Assembly (NCBI GenBank): GCA_938092135.1 | Contig: CALLJL010000031.1 | Coordinates: 1-45,282, forward strand | From: an uncultured bacterium | Lineage (GTDB): Bacteria; Acidobacteriota; Aminicenantia; Aminicenantales; CALLJL01 | Length of the DNA: 45,282 nt | Direction: 5' to 3' | Part shown: positions 25,102 to 32,880 of the stretch, piece after piece | Layout: each line of letters opens with the position of its first letter | Position numbering within the stretch: position 1 is the first letter of the stretch | Notes under the pieces: model-generated | What the model saw: only the letters and a program-made list of their open reading frames with translations | The model's database searches: none | Told to the model about the DNA's origin: nothing | Program-made: the position numbers and the translations under genes

Positions 25102-27780
25102 TTAAGGCTCAAAATCAACCCGGGCTCCAAATTGGATCTGGCGCGGACTATCGGCTTCTATAGGCAGACCGAAATTGGGTTCGCCAAAGCGATTATAAAT
25201 GGTCGTGAAATTGACCCGATTGGTTATGTTATAACCTTCAGCAAAAACCTGGACCCGAAACCGGTCGAACCTGAATTGTTTTGAAATTCTCAAGTTAAGG
25301 TACCAGTTATCAAAGCCTCGGCGGGAATTACGGTGTTCATCTACATAATCACCAGTCAGGCTATCGAGATTCCTATCATAAGGATAAATAGCGTTCCAAG
25401 GAAGCTTCGACCGATAATAGAAGAGACCACTCAGCTGGAAACCGAAAGGCAGATTGAAAATTCCTGTAATGGCTAAGCGATGGCGAGCATCAGTATTGGT
25501 GGGGCCATACTGTCTTTCCCAGGCATTTTCATCATAACTCCATGGAGAGGTCTGTTCAGTTTCAACATCTGCCTTTGACTGAGACAAGGTGTAGGCAATA
25601 TCAAGACCCCAGCCATGGGAAAATCTTTTGGCCAAAGTAACATATATCCCTTTGAAATCACTTCGGCCATTATCAGTAAAGACCCATTGATTCCCCTTGG
25701 TGGGGTCTTTTCTTTGATTAATTGTTCCAGGTATAACCGGATTAAAATTTTCCAGCCGAGTAAATCTATATCCCCTGGTCCAGACAAAATCCAACCCGAA
25801 AGAAAGATCTGTCATAATCTGCCTTTCCCCTCCCAAAGTTACTTGCAAGGAATAAGGCGGAACAAGATTGGGCTCTGTGGTGTATTTATCTAAAGGAATC
25901 TGGCCAGGAATGGAAGGAAAAAATGGATTGGGCTTAAAGGGGTCTGGATAGTTAGGGAAAATAATTGTTCTAATATCCATAGCAGCCATCAAACCAGCGA
26001 TCAAGCCAATGTTTAACTGTGGGTTCTGCATGAACGTGCCCAGGCCTCCCCTAATGACAGTTCGGCCATCCCCTACAGGATCCCAGCTGAAACCAAGGCG
26101 AGGATTAAGATGACGCAGATCTGAATGATTAATACTAATATCCTTGCAGTAATAGTAATTCCATCTCAGTCCCAGATTCAATGTCAGACGCCGCTTAACT
26201 TTCCATGAATCCTGAACAAAAACGGCCGCCTCAATATAAGGATAATCAAAATCTTTGACTCCCTTATTATAAATAAAAATCAGAGGGTAGGTACTGAAGT
26301 CTGACGGATTAAAAGGCTTATCGGTAGTAAAAATGAATTGGCCAGGTATATACTGATCAACATAGCCATTTAAAGAGACTCGCGAATAATCAAAACCTAT
26401 TTTAATTGTATGTTTTCCAAAAAAGAGAGAAAAATTCTCGACTATCTGAATTCTCTGCTCTTTATGTCGCTGAGGTATATTTGGATACTTGCCAAAATAT
26501 CCGGAAGGACGATCGATGGTGTAAGTGTCCTCAGGGACATGGGATGGAAGATAGATTAAATCATCAGAAAAGAGAAGCCGCAACTCATTCAAAGAATTAT
26601 CGGTTGGATAAAGAGTCCAGCTTGTCTGAAATTCATGGAGAGTGATGAGATAATCATAAGCTCTTTCCTTAGTAAATAAGCCTCCCACTCCTTGGTTTTT
26701 CTGATCCTGGTCATTTAAAATATAGCGAAAAGAAAAAAGGTTTTTTTCATTAAGCTGAAAATTGAGCTTAAGAAGAAGCTGGTTATAATCGTTGGTTACA
26801 TCTACTGTTTCCTTAGGTACAAGAAGCGAAGTAATGGTTGAATATTCAGTATGTCTAAGTCCTTCATAGGAAACAAAAAAATGAGCTTTATCTCTTTTAA
26901 TTGGTCCGCCAAGAAAGCCACCAAAAAGATAGTGCTCATAAGGTGGCTTCTCATACTGATCCTTGGGCAGCTCCGGACCTTGATAATAAGCATGATTGAC
27001 AAAATAATTCACATCATCAAAGGTCTCATCCCGATAGAAGAAAGATAAGCGGCCTCGAAAATCATTCGTTCCTGAACGGGTTATGGCTGTCCAGATCATC
27101 CCGCTCGTGTTCCCGTATTCAGCCTGAAACTGGTTAGTCATTATCCTGAATTCCTCAATGGCATCAGCAGGGATGTTGGCTCTTTGAATATTGCGGCCAA
27201 CCCATTCATTCGAAACACCATCAACGATAATCTCTTCGCTCCCAGAGGGCTGAGCATTCGAACGGTCCCCCTGAACTCCTGGTTTCATTACCGCCAAAGC
27301 CACAAAATTGCGATCAATTAGCGGCAATTCATCTATTTTAGTGCGATCTATAACCTTGCTCACATCGGACTTGGTTATCTCTACCATGGGTGTCTGCGCC
27401 ACAACCACCACTTCCTCCTCAATTGCTGCCGGGCTCAAGATGAAATTAATCGTCAACCTGGCCCCGACATTAAAAACCAGTCCTTGCTGCTTCTGAGTTT
27501 TAAAGCCAGAAAGGCTTACCTCAACTTCATATCTACCTGGCTGAATGCCAGAAATTACATAGCGCCCGTCAATCCTAGAAGTGGTATTGTAAAAGTAACC
27601 CGTGTCCATATTGCGAAGACTTACAGCTACACCGGGCAAAGGTTCTCCTTGTTCGTCTTGAACAACCCCCTCAAGTGTACTCAAGGTCGTCTGCGAACAA
27701 AGCCAGCTTGAAACCGCAAAGAATAAGCAAAAGGCAAAAAACAGGTTCCTTCTTTTTTTGATCTCCTTCTCCCTTCTCAT
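25102..27780 (-). CDS. TonB-dependent receptor, Oar-like, with carboxypeptidase-regulatory N-terminus
   Basis: 892 residues. Signal peptide (about 10-30, ending WLCSQ), then a carboxypeptidase-regulatory-like domain (about 35-115: LEGVVQDEQGEPLPGVAVSL, GRYVISGIQPGRYEVEVSL). A plug domain follows (about 120-260, containing EEVVVVAQTPMVE, IDELPLIDRNFVALAVMKPGV, FRIMTNQFQAEYGNTSG). The rest is an outer-membrane beta-barrel with many aromatic strand ends (for example YSRVSLNGYVDQYIPGQF, LNLGLRWNYYY). This architecture is typical of Acidobacteriota and Aminicenantes and imports or binds oligosaccharides or peptides. GGAGGG precedes ATG. The upstream, co-oriented GntR gene may control it; the downstream serine hydrolase may process its cargo (inference). 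Confidence 0.95.
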   Translation of the reverse strand: MRREKEIKKRRNLFFAFCLFFAVSSWLCSQTTLSTLEGVVQDEQGEPLPGVAVSLRNMDTGYFYNTTSRIDGRYVISGIQPGRYEVEVSLSGFKTQKQQGLVFNVGARLTINFILSPAAIEEEVVVVAQTPMVEITKSDVSKVIDRTKIDELPLIDRNFVALAVMKPGVQGDRSNAQPSGSEEIIVDGVSNEWVGRNIQRANIPADAIEEFRIMTNQFQAEYGNTSGMIWTAITRSGTNDFRGRLSFFYRDETFDDVNYFVNHAYYQGPELPKDQYEKPPYEHYLFGGFLGGPIKRDKAHFFVSYEGLRHTEYSTITSLLVPKETVDVTNDYNQLLLKLNFQLNEKNLFSFRYILNDQDQKNQGVGGLFTKERAYDYLITLHEFQTSWTLYPTDNSLNELRLLFSDDLIYLPSHVPEDTYTIDRPSGYFGKYPNIPQRHKEQRIQIVENFSLFFGKHTIKIGFDYSRVSLNGYVDQYIPGQFIFTTDKPFNPSDFSTYPLIFIYNKGVKDFDYPYIEAAVFVQDSWKVKRRLTLNLGLRWNYYYCKDISINHSDLRHLNPRLGFSWDPVGDGRTVIRGGLGTFMQNPQLNIGLIAGLMAAMDIRTIIFPNYPDPFKPNPFFPSIPGQIPLDKYTTEPNLVPPYSLQVTLGGERQIMTDLSFGLDFVWTRGYRFTRLENFNPVIPGTINQRKDPTKGNQWVFTDNGRSDFKGIYVTLAKRFSHGWGLDIAYTLSQSKADVETEQTSPWSYDENAWERQYGPTNTDARHRLAITGIFNLPFGFQLSGLFYYRSKLPWNAIYPYDRNLDSLTGDYVDEHRNSRRGFDNWYLNLRISKQFRFDRFRVQVFAEGYNITNRVNFTTIYNRFGEPNFGLPIEADSPRQIQFGARVDFEP

Positions 27781-27923
27781 TATTTCCCTCCTCTTTTAAT
27801 TTCAAAAATTAATTTAATTCTTAATTTTAACTTATCTTAGGCCTCAATTGCAGGAGCAATTCCTTCTCTCCCTAAAGCAACAGCTTCAATTGCCGACATA
27901 ATTTCTCTCAGACAACACTTCCT

Positions 27924-28616
27924 TTATTCCTCAGTCATTGTCTCTTTTTTGTCCAGAAAATCTTTCCCCCAATGAGATAAAAGTATTTTTTCCAGCCTTT
28001 CGGCCTCTTGCTTTTCGATAGCATCCATTAATTCCAAATGGTCCTTATAGGAACTATCCATAAAGGAAGGTCGCTTGACTGCTTCATTCTTAAAGGTCAT
28101 AAAAATTAACTGATTTCCATAAAAAGCATATTTTTCACCCATTTTAACTAGAAATTGATAAAGGTACTTATTTCCGCAAACACTCCAGATTTTATAATGG
28201 ATTTTAAGGTTCTCGCTTACATATTCAGCTATTTTTTTCTCGCGATAAAACCTGCCCAGCTTTTTTGTCATCTCCCTCAGTTCTCTGATATCCTCTTTGG
28301 TTAGGTTAGTGACAGCTTTTTTAGAGGCAAGAGCATCAAGGACTCTAACGACCTCGAAAAAATCTCTGAGTTCCTCTATACTCACTGAAGCGACAACAAC
28401 ATCCCTTCGAGCGTTAATAACAATATATTTTTCAGCAAAAAGCCTTTGGAAAGCCTCTCGAACAGGAGTGGTGCTCACCTGAAACTGAGCCGCAATCTCT
28501 TTTTCATGAAGGCGCTGGCCTGGTTTGAACTGCCCGTTAATAATCGAATTCTTTAAAAAATCATAAATAATTTCAGTGATGGTGGAAGGAGGGGTAATTA
28601 ATTTCTTTGCTATCAT
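27924..28616 (-). CDS. GntR-family regulator, FadR/FCD subfamily
   Basis: 230 residues. Winged-helix DNA-binding domain at about 10-78 (IIYDFLKNSIINGQFKPGQRL, EKEIAAQFQVSTTPVREAFQRL) and an all-helical FCD effector domain (about 85-215) with likely metal or ligand His in LKIHYKIW and SSYKDHLELMDAI. FCD regulators usually sense small organic acids or amino-acid-like ligands. No ribosome-binding site precedes ATG 28616. It lies 143 bp upstream of the TonB receptor, same strand, and is divergent from the heptose cluster. Right after its stop, the same frame stays open for 28 codons (to 27837). Confidence 0.93.
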   Translation of the reverse strand: MIAKKLITPPSTITEIIYDFLKNSIINGQFKPGQRLHEKEIAAQFQVSTTPVREAFQRLFAEKYIVINARRDVVVASVSIEELRDFFEVVRVLDALASKKAVTNLTKEDIRELREMTKKLGRFYREKKIAEYVSENLKIHYKIWSVCGNKYLYQFLVKMGEKYAFYGNQLIFMTFKNEAVKRPSFMDSSYKDHLELMDAIEKQEAERLEKILLSHWGKDFLDKKETMTEE

Positions 28617-28923
28617 TTTAAATATATTTTATAGGCTGGAATTTATATCTATAAATTTATTCTGTCAATACCTTTCCGAAGTCTGGACTATCTATTATTT
28701 TTCTTTTAACCCTAAGAACTCGACCGCGAATAAAAATTGATCTTTCGTCATCGGCTGAGCCAAAAAAGGACTCTAGACAACCCGTTTCTTTTAACATTTA
28801 TAAGAAAATTTTTAAAAATTAAAGGATCGTCAAAGCTTTCTTTGATAGATTTTAAAACGCCACAATTTGATTTCCCCTGAGTTTTCTGATAAAAAAGCTT
28901 ATTAATATCAGCCAAAAATTGAG
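28617..28923. other. Divergent spacer with a possible minus-strand coding relic
   Basis: About 300 bp between gntR and the heptose kinase gene. On the minus strand a frame opened by TTG 28915 runs 55 codons (including SIKESFDDPLIFKNFLINVK) to TGA 28748-28750. A second frame, one base back, continues at a T6 run as FLAQPMTKDQFLFAVEFLG and ends at TAA 28695-28697. Joined by a -1 shift they would form a single peptide of about 73 residues. No homologue recognised, no ribosome-binding site; a decayed small gene or chance in AT-rich DNA. Confidence 0.25.
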
Positions 28924-28929
28924 TTGAAA

Positions 28930-29925
28930 ATGACTAAATCAGATTTGTTGGCCATTATTGATCGTTTTGAGGGTAAGCGAATTGTGGTTTGGGGAGATTA
29001 TATTCTCGATGACTACCTTTTCGGCACAACCCGCCGCATTTCTCGGGAAGCGCCCGTTTTAATCATTTCATATGAAAAAGAAAAATATGCTCCTGGAGGA
29101 GCCGGCAATTCCGTTCTTAATCTACAAGCTCTTGGAGCTCAACCTATTCCTGTCGGCGTTATCGGTGACGATGAAGCAGGCCAAAAAATTATCTCTATTT
29201 TTAAGGACAAAAACATTCCCGTTTCTTCGCTTATCCAATTAAAAAATTATCAAACGCCTGTTAAAACCAGAATTTTAGCCGGCGAGGAAAACACCCGCCA
29301 TCAGCAAGTGCTCAGAATTGACCGGGAAGCTAAGGTTCCAGAAACAGAAAACCTTCTGCGCCGTCTTTTCCATCAGCTTCAGAAAGCCCTAGTCAACTGT
29401 CAGGCCCTTCTTATCTCCGATTACAACTACCTGACAGTCAAAACCAGAATTTTTACCTCCATCATTCAGAGCTGTCGTCGCCGTCGCCTTCCTGTCACCC
29501 TGGATTCCCGTTTTCGTCTCCTTAGCTTTCGGGGGATCACCGTAGCCACTCCCAATGAACCTGAAGTTGAAGCTGCCTTAAATATGGAGATAAATCGGGA
29601 GCCCCAGCAATTAATTAAAGCGGGCCAGCTGCTTTTGCGGAAGTTAGCTTCCCAGGCGGTGCTAATTACGCGGGGCTCAAGAGGCATGGCCCTTTTTGAG
29701 AAAAACAAGAAACCTCTTTTCATTCCCATTTATGGCTCTACCGATATTGTTGATGTCACAGGAGCGGGGGATACAGTGATTAGTGTTCTTACCCTAGCCC
29801 TAGCTTCAGGAGCCAATTTTCGTCAGGCTGCCCTTCTAGCTAATTATGCTGGGGGTCTGGTGGTAATGAAAAGGGGAACAGCCACAGTAACTCCGGAAGA
29901 ATTGAAAAATGCCATCACTTCTTAA
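28930..29925 (+). CDS. rfaE1: D-glycero-beta-D-manno-heptose-7-phosphate kinase
   Basis: 331 residues from ATG 28930 (an in-frame TTG at 28924 adds two). PfkB/ribokinase fold: VVWGDYILDDYLFGTTRRISREAP at the N-terminus, the sugar-binding PGGAGNSVLNLQALGA, and the C-terminal catalytic DVTGAGDTVISVL with the base Asp. This corresponds to the N-terminal half of HldE: phosphorylates heptose-7-phosphate at C1 for ADP-heptose synthesis. The adenylyltransferase half is a separate downstream gene overlapping by 17 nt, so the two-domain enzyme is split here. GmhA and GmhB are not in this window. Confidence 0.94.
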   Translation: MTKSDLLAIIDRFEGKRIVVWGDYILDDYLFGTTRRISREAPVLIISYEKEKYAPGGAGNSVLNLQALGAQPIPVGVIGDDEAGQKIISIFKDKNIPVSSLIQLKNYQTPVKTRILAGEENTRHQQVLRIDREAKVPETENLLRRLFHQLQKALVNCQALLISDYNYLTVKTRIFTSIIQSCRRRRLPVTLDSRFRLLSFRGITVATPNEPEVEAALNMEINREPQQLIKAGQLLLRKLASQAVLITRGSRGMALFEKNKKPLFIPIYGSTDIVDVTGAGDTVISVLTLALASGANFRQAALLANYAGGLVVMKRGTATVTPEELKNAITS

Positions 29926-30463
29926 ATCGCCAAAAATAAAATCGCTCCGGTCTTTAAAAAAAATTGTAGCTGAGGCCAGAAAGAAGGGAAAAAAGGTTGT
30001 TCTGGCCAACGGCTGTTTTGATTTGATCCATATTGGCCATATCCGCTACTTACAAGCAGCCCGGAAAAAAGGCGACATCCTGGTTGTAGCCATCAATAGC
30101 GATCGTTCCATCAAGAAACTCAAGGGTCAAGGCCGCCCTCTTCTTTCTGAAAAAGAAAGAGCCTTCATCATCGCCTCTTTTTGGTTTGTGGATTATGTCA
30201 CTATTTTCAATCAAACTAGGGTTGATAATCTTTTAAAGGCTCTTCGACCAGATATCCACGCTAAGGGCTCCGATTACCGCCCGGAGACCGTGCCCGAAAT
30301 TGATACAGCCCGGAAATTAGGAATCAAAGTAGCCATTGTTGGCGGCCCCAAAATCCGTTCCACCTCACATATTATCCAGAATTTGGTTAAAAAATTTTCA
30401 TCTCCTAAAAACTCAGCCGAGAAGAAGAAAACTGGCCAGCATAATAAAAATACATATAATTAA
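29909..30463 (+). CDS. rfaE2: D-glycero-beta-D-manno-heptose 1-phosphate adenylyltransferase
   Basis: 184 residues, corresponding to the C-terminal half of HldE. Nucleotidyltransferase motifs: LANGCFDLIHIGHIRYLQAA with the HIGH-like signature, AINSDRSIKKLKGQGRPLL, and KGSDYRPETVPE. Makes ADP-D,D-heptose for the LPS inner core. The last 20 residues are Lys/Asn-rich and not part of the fold. It starts inside rfaE1 (17-nt overlap) and its TAA is followed immediately by the ATG of the heptosyltransferase. Confidence 0.94.
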   Translation: MPSLLKSPKIKSLRSLKKIVAEARKKGKKVVLANGCFDLIHIGHIRYLQAARKKGDILVVAINSDRSIKKLKGQGRPLLSEKERAFIIASFWFVDYVTIFNQTRVDNLLKALRPDIHAKGSDYRPETVPEIDTARKLGIKVAIVGGPKIRSTSHIIQNLVKKFSSPKNSAEKKKTGQHNKNTYN

Positions 30464-31483
30464 ATGGAAAGCTTGCTCATTATTCGTCTTTCTTCTCTTG
30501 GTGATATCATCCATACGCTTCCCGCCCTGTCAGTTTTACGCCAAAATTTTCCAGCTACTAGAATATATTGGGCCACCCAAAGAGCCGGCAAAGAAATTCT
30601 CGACCTCGTCCCAGGTATAAACGAAATTATTGTTTGGCAAGAAAATCATTTGGTCGAGGGCCTGAAAATAAGGGATAAAAAAATTGAAGTGGCTATCGAT
30701 TTTCAGGGTTTGTTAAAATCGGCATTTCTTGCTTTTATCTCTGGGGCAAAAAGGCGGCTTGGCTTCCATCGCCAGAATTTGAAGGAGCCATTGGCCCGCC
30801 TTTTCTATACTGAAATGCTTCAGGCCATGAATGAATTCGATCATCATGTCATCTATAAAAATATGAAGCTTCTCGAGCTGATTGGTTTAAAAACCGAGTG
30901 GGAACCAGCTTTTTTGAATTTTCCCCTGGCTATTCCGGAAGCGATCAAGGAAAGGGTTAAAACAAAATTGACAGAGGCAGATCTGGCTGATAATAAACCG
31001 CTTGTAGTATTCAATGTGGGCGCTTCCTGGCCAACAAAACGCCTGCCTGCTCCTTTCTGGATCGAAGTAATTAAAACGGTAAAAAAAGAATTAAATCACG
31101 CTTTCCACTTCTGTCTTCTATGGGGCAATCAGGAAGAATTGAATTTGGCCTATAAAATTCAACTTCAAGCTGGAGTTCCCTCCCTCCCATTTTTAACCAT
31201 AAAAGAAGTTATTGCTCTTATCAGTTTAACTTTTTTGCTGGTTAGTGGTGATACTTTTGCTTTACAGGTGGCGAGCGCTCTAAATATTCCTGTGGTTGGT
31301 CTTTTCGGTCCGACCAGCCCAGTCCGTAATGGCCCTTTTCGCTCTCATGACGTTATTATTTACGGCTCGGTCGATTGTAGTCCCTGTTATCGTCGACGAT
31401 GCTCGCGACCATTCTGCTGGGAAGCTATTTCGCCTCAAATGGTTACTTCCGCTATAATTAACAGCTTAAAAAATCATGGCTGA
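30464..31483 (+). CDS. Glycosyltransferase family 9, lipopolysaccharide heptosyltransferase
   Basis: 339 residues. GT-B fold: LLIIRLSSLGDIIHTLPALSVLR at the N-terminus, FNVGASWPTKRLPAPFW in the middle, and the ADP-heptose-binding SGDTFALQVASALNIPVVGLFGPTSP near the end, followed by the Cys-rich CSPCYRRRCSRPFCW typical of WaaC/WaaF/WaaQ relatives. Transfers heptose from ADP-heptose to Kdo-lipid A or core at the inner membrane. It sits directly after the two ADP-heptose genes, which supports the donor. Whether it is heptosyltransferase I or II cannot be told. Confidence 0.93.
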   Translation: MESLLIIRLSSLGDIIHTLPALSVLRQNFPATRIYWATQRAGKEILDLVPGINEIIVWQENHLVEGLKIRDKKIEVAIDFQGLLKSAFLAFISGAKRRLGFHRQNLKEPLARLFYTEMLQAMNEFDHHVIYKNMKLLELIGLKTEWEPAFLNFPLAIPEAIKERVKTKLTEADLADNKPLVVFNVGASWPTKRLPAPFWIEVIKTVKKELNHAFHFCLLWGNQEELNLAYKIQLQAGVPSLPFLTIKEVIALISLTFLLVSGDTFALQVASALNIPVVGLFGPTSPVRNGPFRSHDVIIYGSVDCSPCYRRRCSRPFCWEAISPQMVTSAIINSLKNHG

Positions 31484-32039
31484 CCTTGATAAATTCTTTA
31501 ATTTTCTGGTCCGCTGGCGAGTGAGGGCAGGTATTCCCGCTTCTCTCCTTGTCTTGATCTTTGCTCGGGCGACAAAATTAAGCTTGATTATCGGATTATT
31601 TTTTTGCTTGACTGGTCTGCTCCTAAGAGCTTGGGCTTCCGGACATCTCCATAAAAACGCTTTTCTAGCCACCTCTGGCCCCTATCGTTTTTCCCGTAAT
31701 CCCCTTTATTTGGCCAATTTGATTATCGGGCTTGGCTTAGTAGCGGCCGCCAACAGCCTGCTCTGTTGGTTAGTCTTTCTAATTTATTTTCTTGTTTTTT
31801 ATCCGGCCACCATTTCCAAGGAGCAAAGGCGAATGGCCGAACTTTTCCCCTTAGAATACGGGGAATATGAACGAAAGGTGCCCCTTTTTTTTCCTCGCCT
31901 CCGAACATCCTTACCCCCAAAGACCAGAAGATTCAGCCTAGCCCTTTATTTTCAAAATAAAGAATACAGGGCTGTCTTGGCCGTTCTCATTTTTTGGCTG
32001 CTCCTTTTTTTAAAATGGCTTCTTCGGTTGAAGCCATGA
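31476..32039 (+). CDS. Isoprenylcysteine carboxyl methyltransferase-like membrane methyltransferase
   Basis: 187 residues with four or five transmembrane segments. The ICMT/PEMT signature is clear: ATSGPYRFSRNPLYLANLIIGLGL (SAM-binding RHPxY-like motif, here SRNPLY), and after the last hydrophobic pair EQRRMAELFPLEYGEYERKVPLFFPRL with the conserved E..YxxY..V.RF-like end. Substrate in bacteria is unknown; lipids or envelope glycans are likely given the LPS neighbours. It overlaps the heptosyltransferase by 8 nt. Confidence 0.87.
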   Translation: MADLDKFFNFLVRWRVRAGIPASLLVLIFARATKLSLIIGLFFCLTGLLLRAWASGHLHKNAFLATSGPYRFSRNPLYLANLIIGLGLVAAANSLLCWLVFLIYFLVFYPATISKEQRRMAELFPLEYGEYERKVPLFFPRLRTSLPPKTRRFSLALYFQNKEYRAVLAVLIFWLLLFLKWLLRLKP

Positions 32040-32062
32040 TATGCCTCTGCTAAGATTTTTTT

Positions 32063-32662
32063 GTGCCCACTCCGGAAAGAATAGCTAAAGTCAAACAAGT
32101 TCTTAACCGGCGACAGCCTGATTTAAGGGTAGTCCTCGACCATGTTCTCATTGCCCATAATGCTAGTGCTGTCCTCAGAACTTGTGACGCCGCTGGCATT
32201 TTATACGTCGACCTAATCTCCCCTAATCCCGAGGCAATTCAGTTCAATCGGGCCATTTCTACCCGAGCTGATAAATGGTTAGAAATTTCAATTCACAAAA
32301 ATCCTGCCGACTGTCTGAAGCCCTTAAAAGAAAAGGGCTTTCAAATTATCGCTACCCATCTCGGTCCAGATTCTCTTTGCTTCCGTGATGTCGACTATAC
32401 GTTACCTACCGTCCTTCTTTTCGGCAGCGAAGCTGAGGGGGTTACCCCGGAAGCTATAATTTGGGCTGATAAAAAAATAAAAATTCCTATGGTTGGTATG
32501 GTTCAGAGTCTTAATCTATCTGTATCGGTAGGCATTATCCTCTATGAGGCTCTTCGCCAAAGAGAAGCCCTTGGGTATTTCCAGCAAAGAAGATTGTCTG
32601 ATCAAGAATATGAACGTCTGTTAAAAAAATGGCTGCGGATAGATGAATGGGGAGGTAAATAA
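32063..32662 (+). CDS. trmH: tRNA (guanosine-2'-O-)-methyltransferase TrmH (Gm18)
   Basis: 199-residue SPOUT enzyme. Motifs: LNRRQPDLRVVLDHV, HNASAVLRTCDAAGI (motif 1 with the catalytic Arg), LFGSEAEGVTPEAI (motif 2) and IPMVGMVQSLNLSVSVGIILYEALRQR (motif 3 knot). It aligns well by eye with E. coli TrmH but lacks that protein's C-terminal extension of about 30 residues. The start is GTG 32063: the frame has a stop just upstream and no ATG. Follows the ICMT-like gene by 23 bp; a 218-bp AT-rich spacer separates it from the converging htrA-like gene. Confidence 0.93.
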   Translation: MPTPERIAKVKQVLNRRQPDLRVVLDHVLIAHNASAVLRTCDAAGILYVDLISPNPEAIQFNRAISTRADKWLEISIHKNPADCLKPLKEKGFQIIATHLGPDSLCFRDVDYTLPTVLLFGSEAEGVTPEAIIWADKKIKIPMVGMVQSLNLSVSVGIILYEALRQREALGYFQQRRLSDQEYERLLKKWLRIDEWGGK

Positions 32663-32880
32663 ATAATTTGGAACGATAGACCAGATATAGGCCTAATTAA
32701 AATAAAAACTTAAAACCTAAAAAATAATGCATGTTTACATTAGAAGTAAAAGTTTAATATTTTTTTCCATCTACGATAATTGCTTTTCAATCAATAACCT
32801 CTTTCCTATATCGACCAATGATTTAAGCTTAAATTATGCTTTTTTCAGTAATATTTGATCCTTAGGTCTAAACTTCTTGG

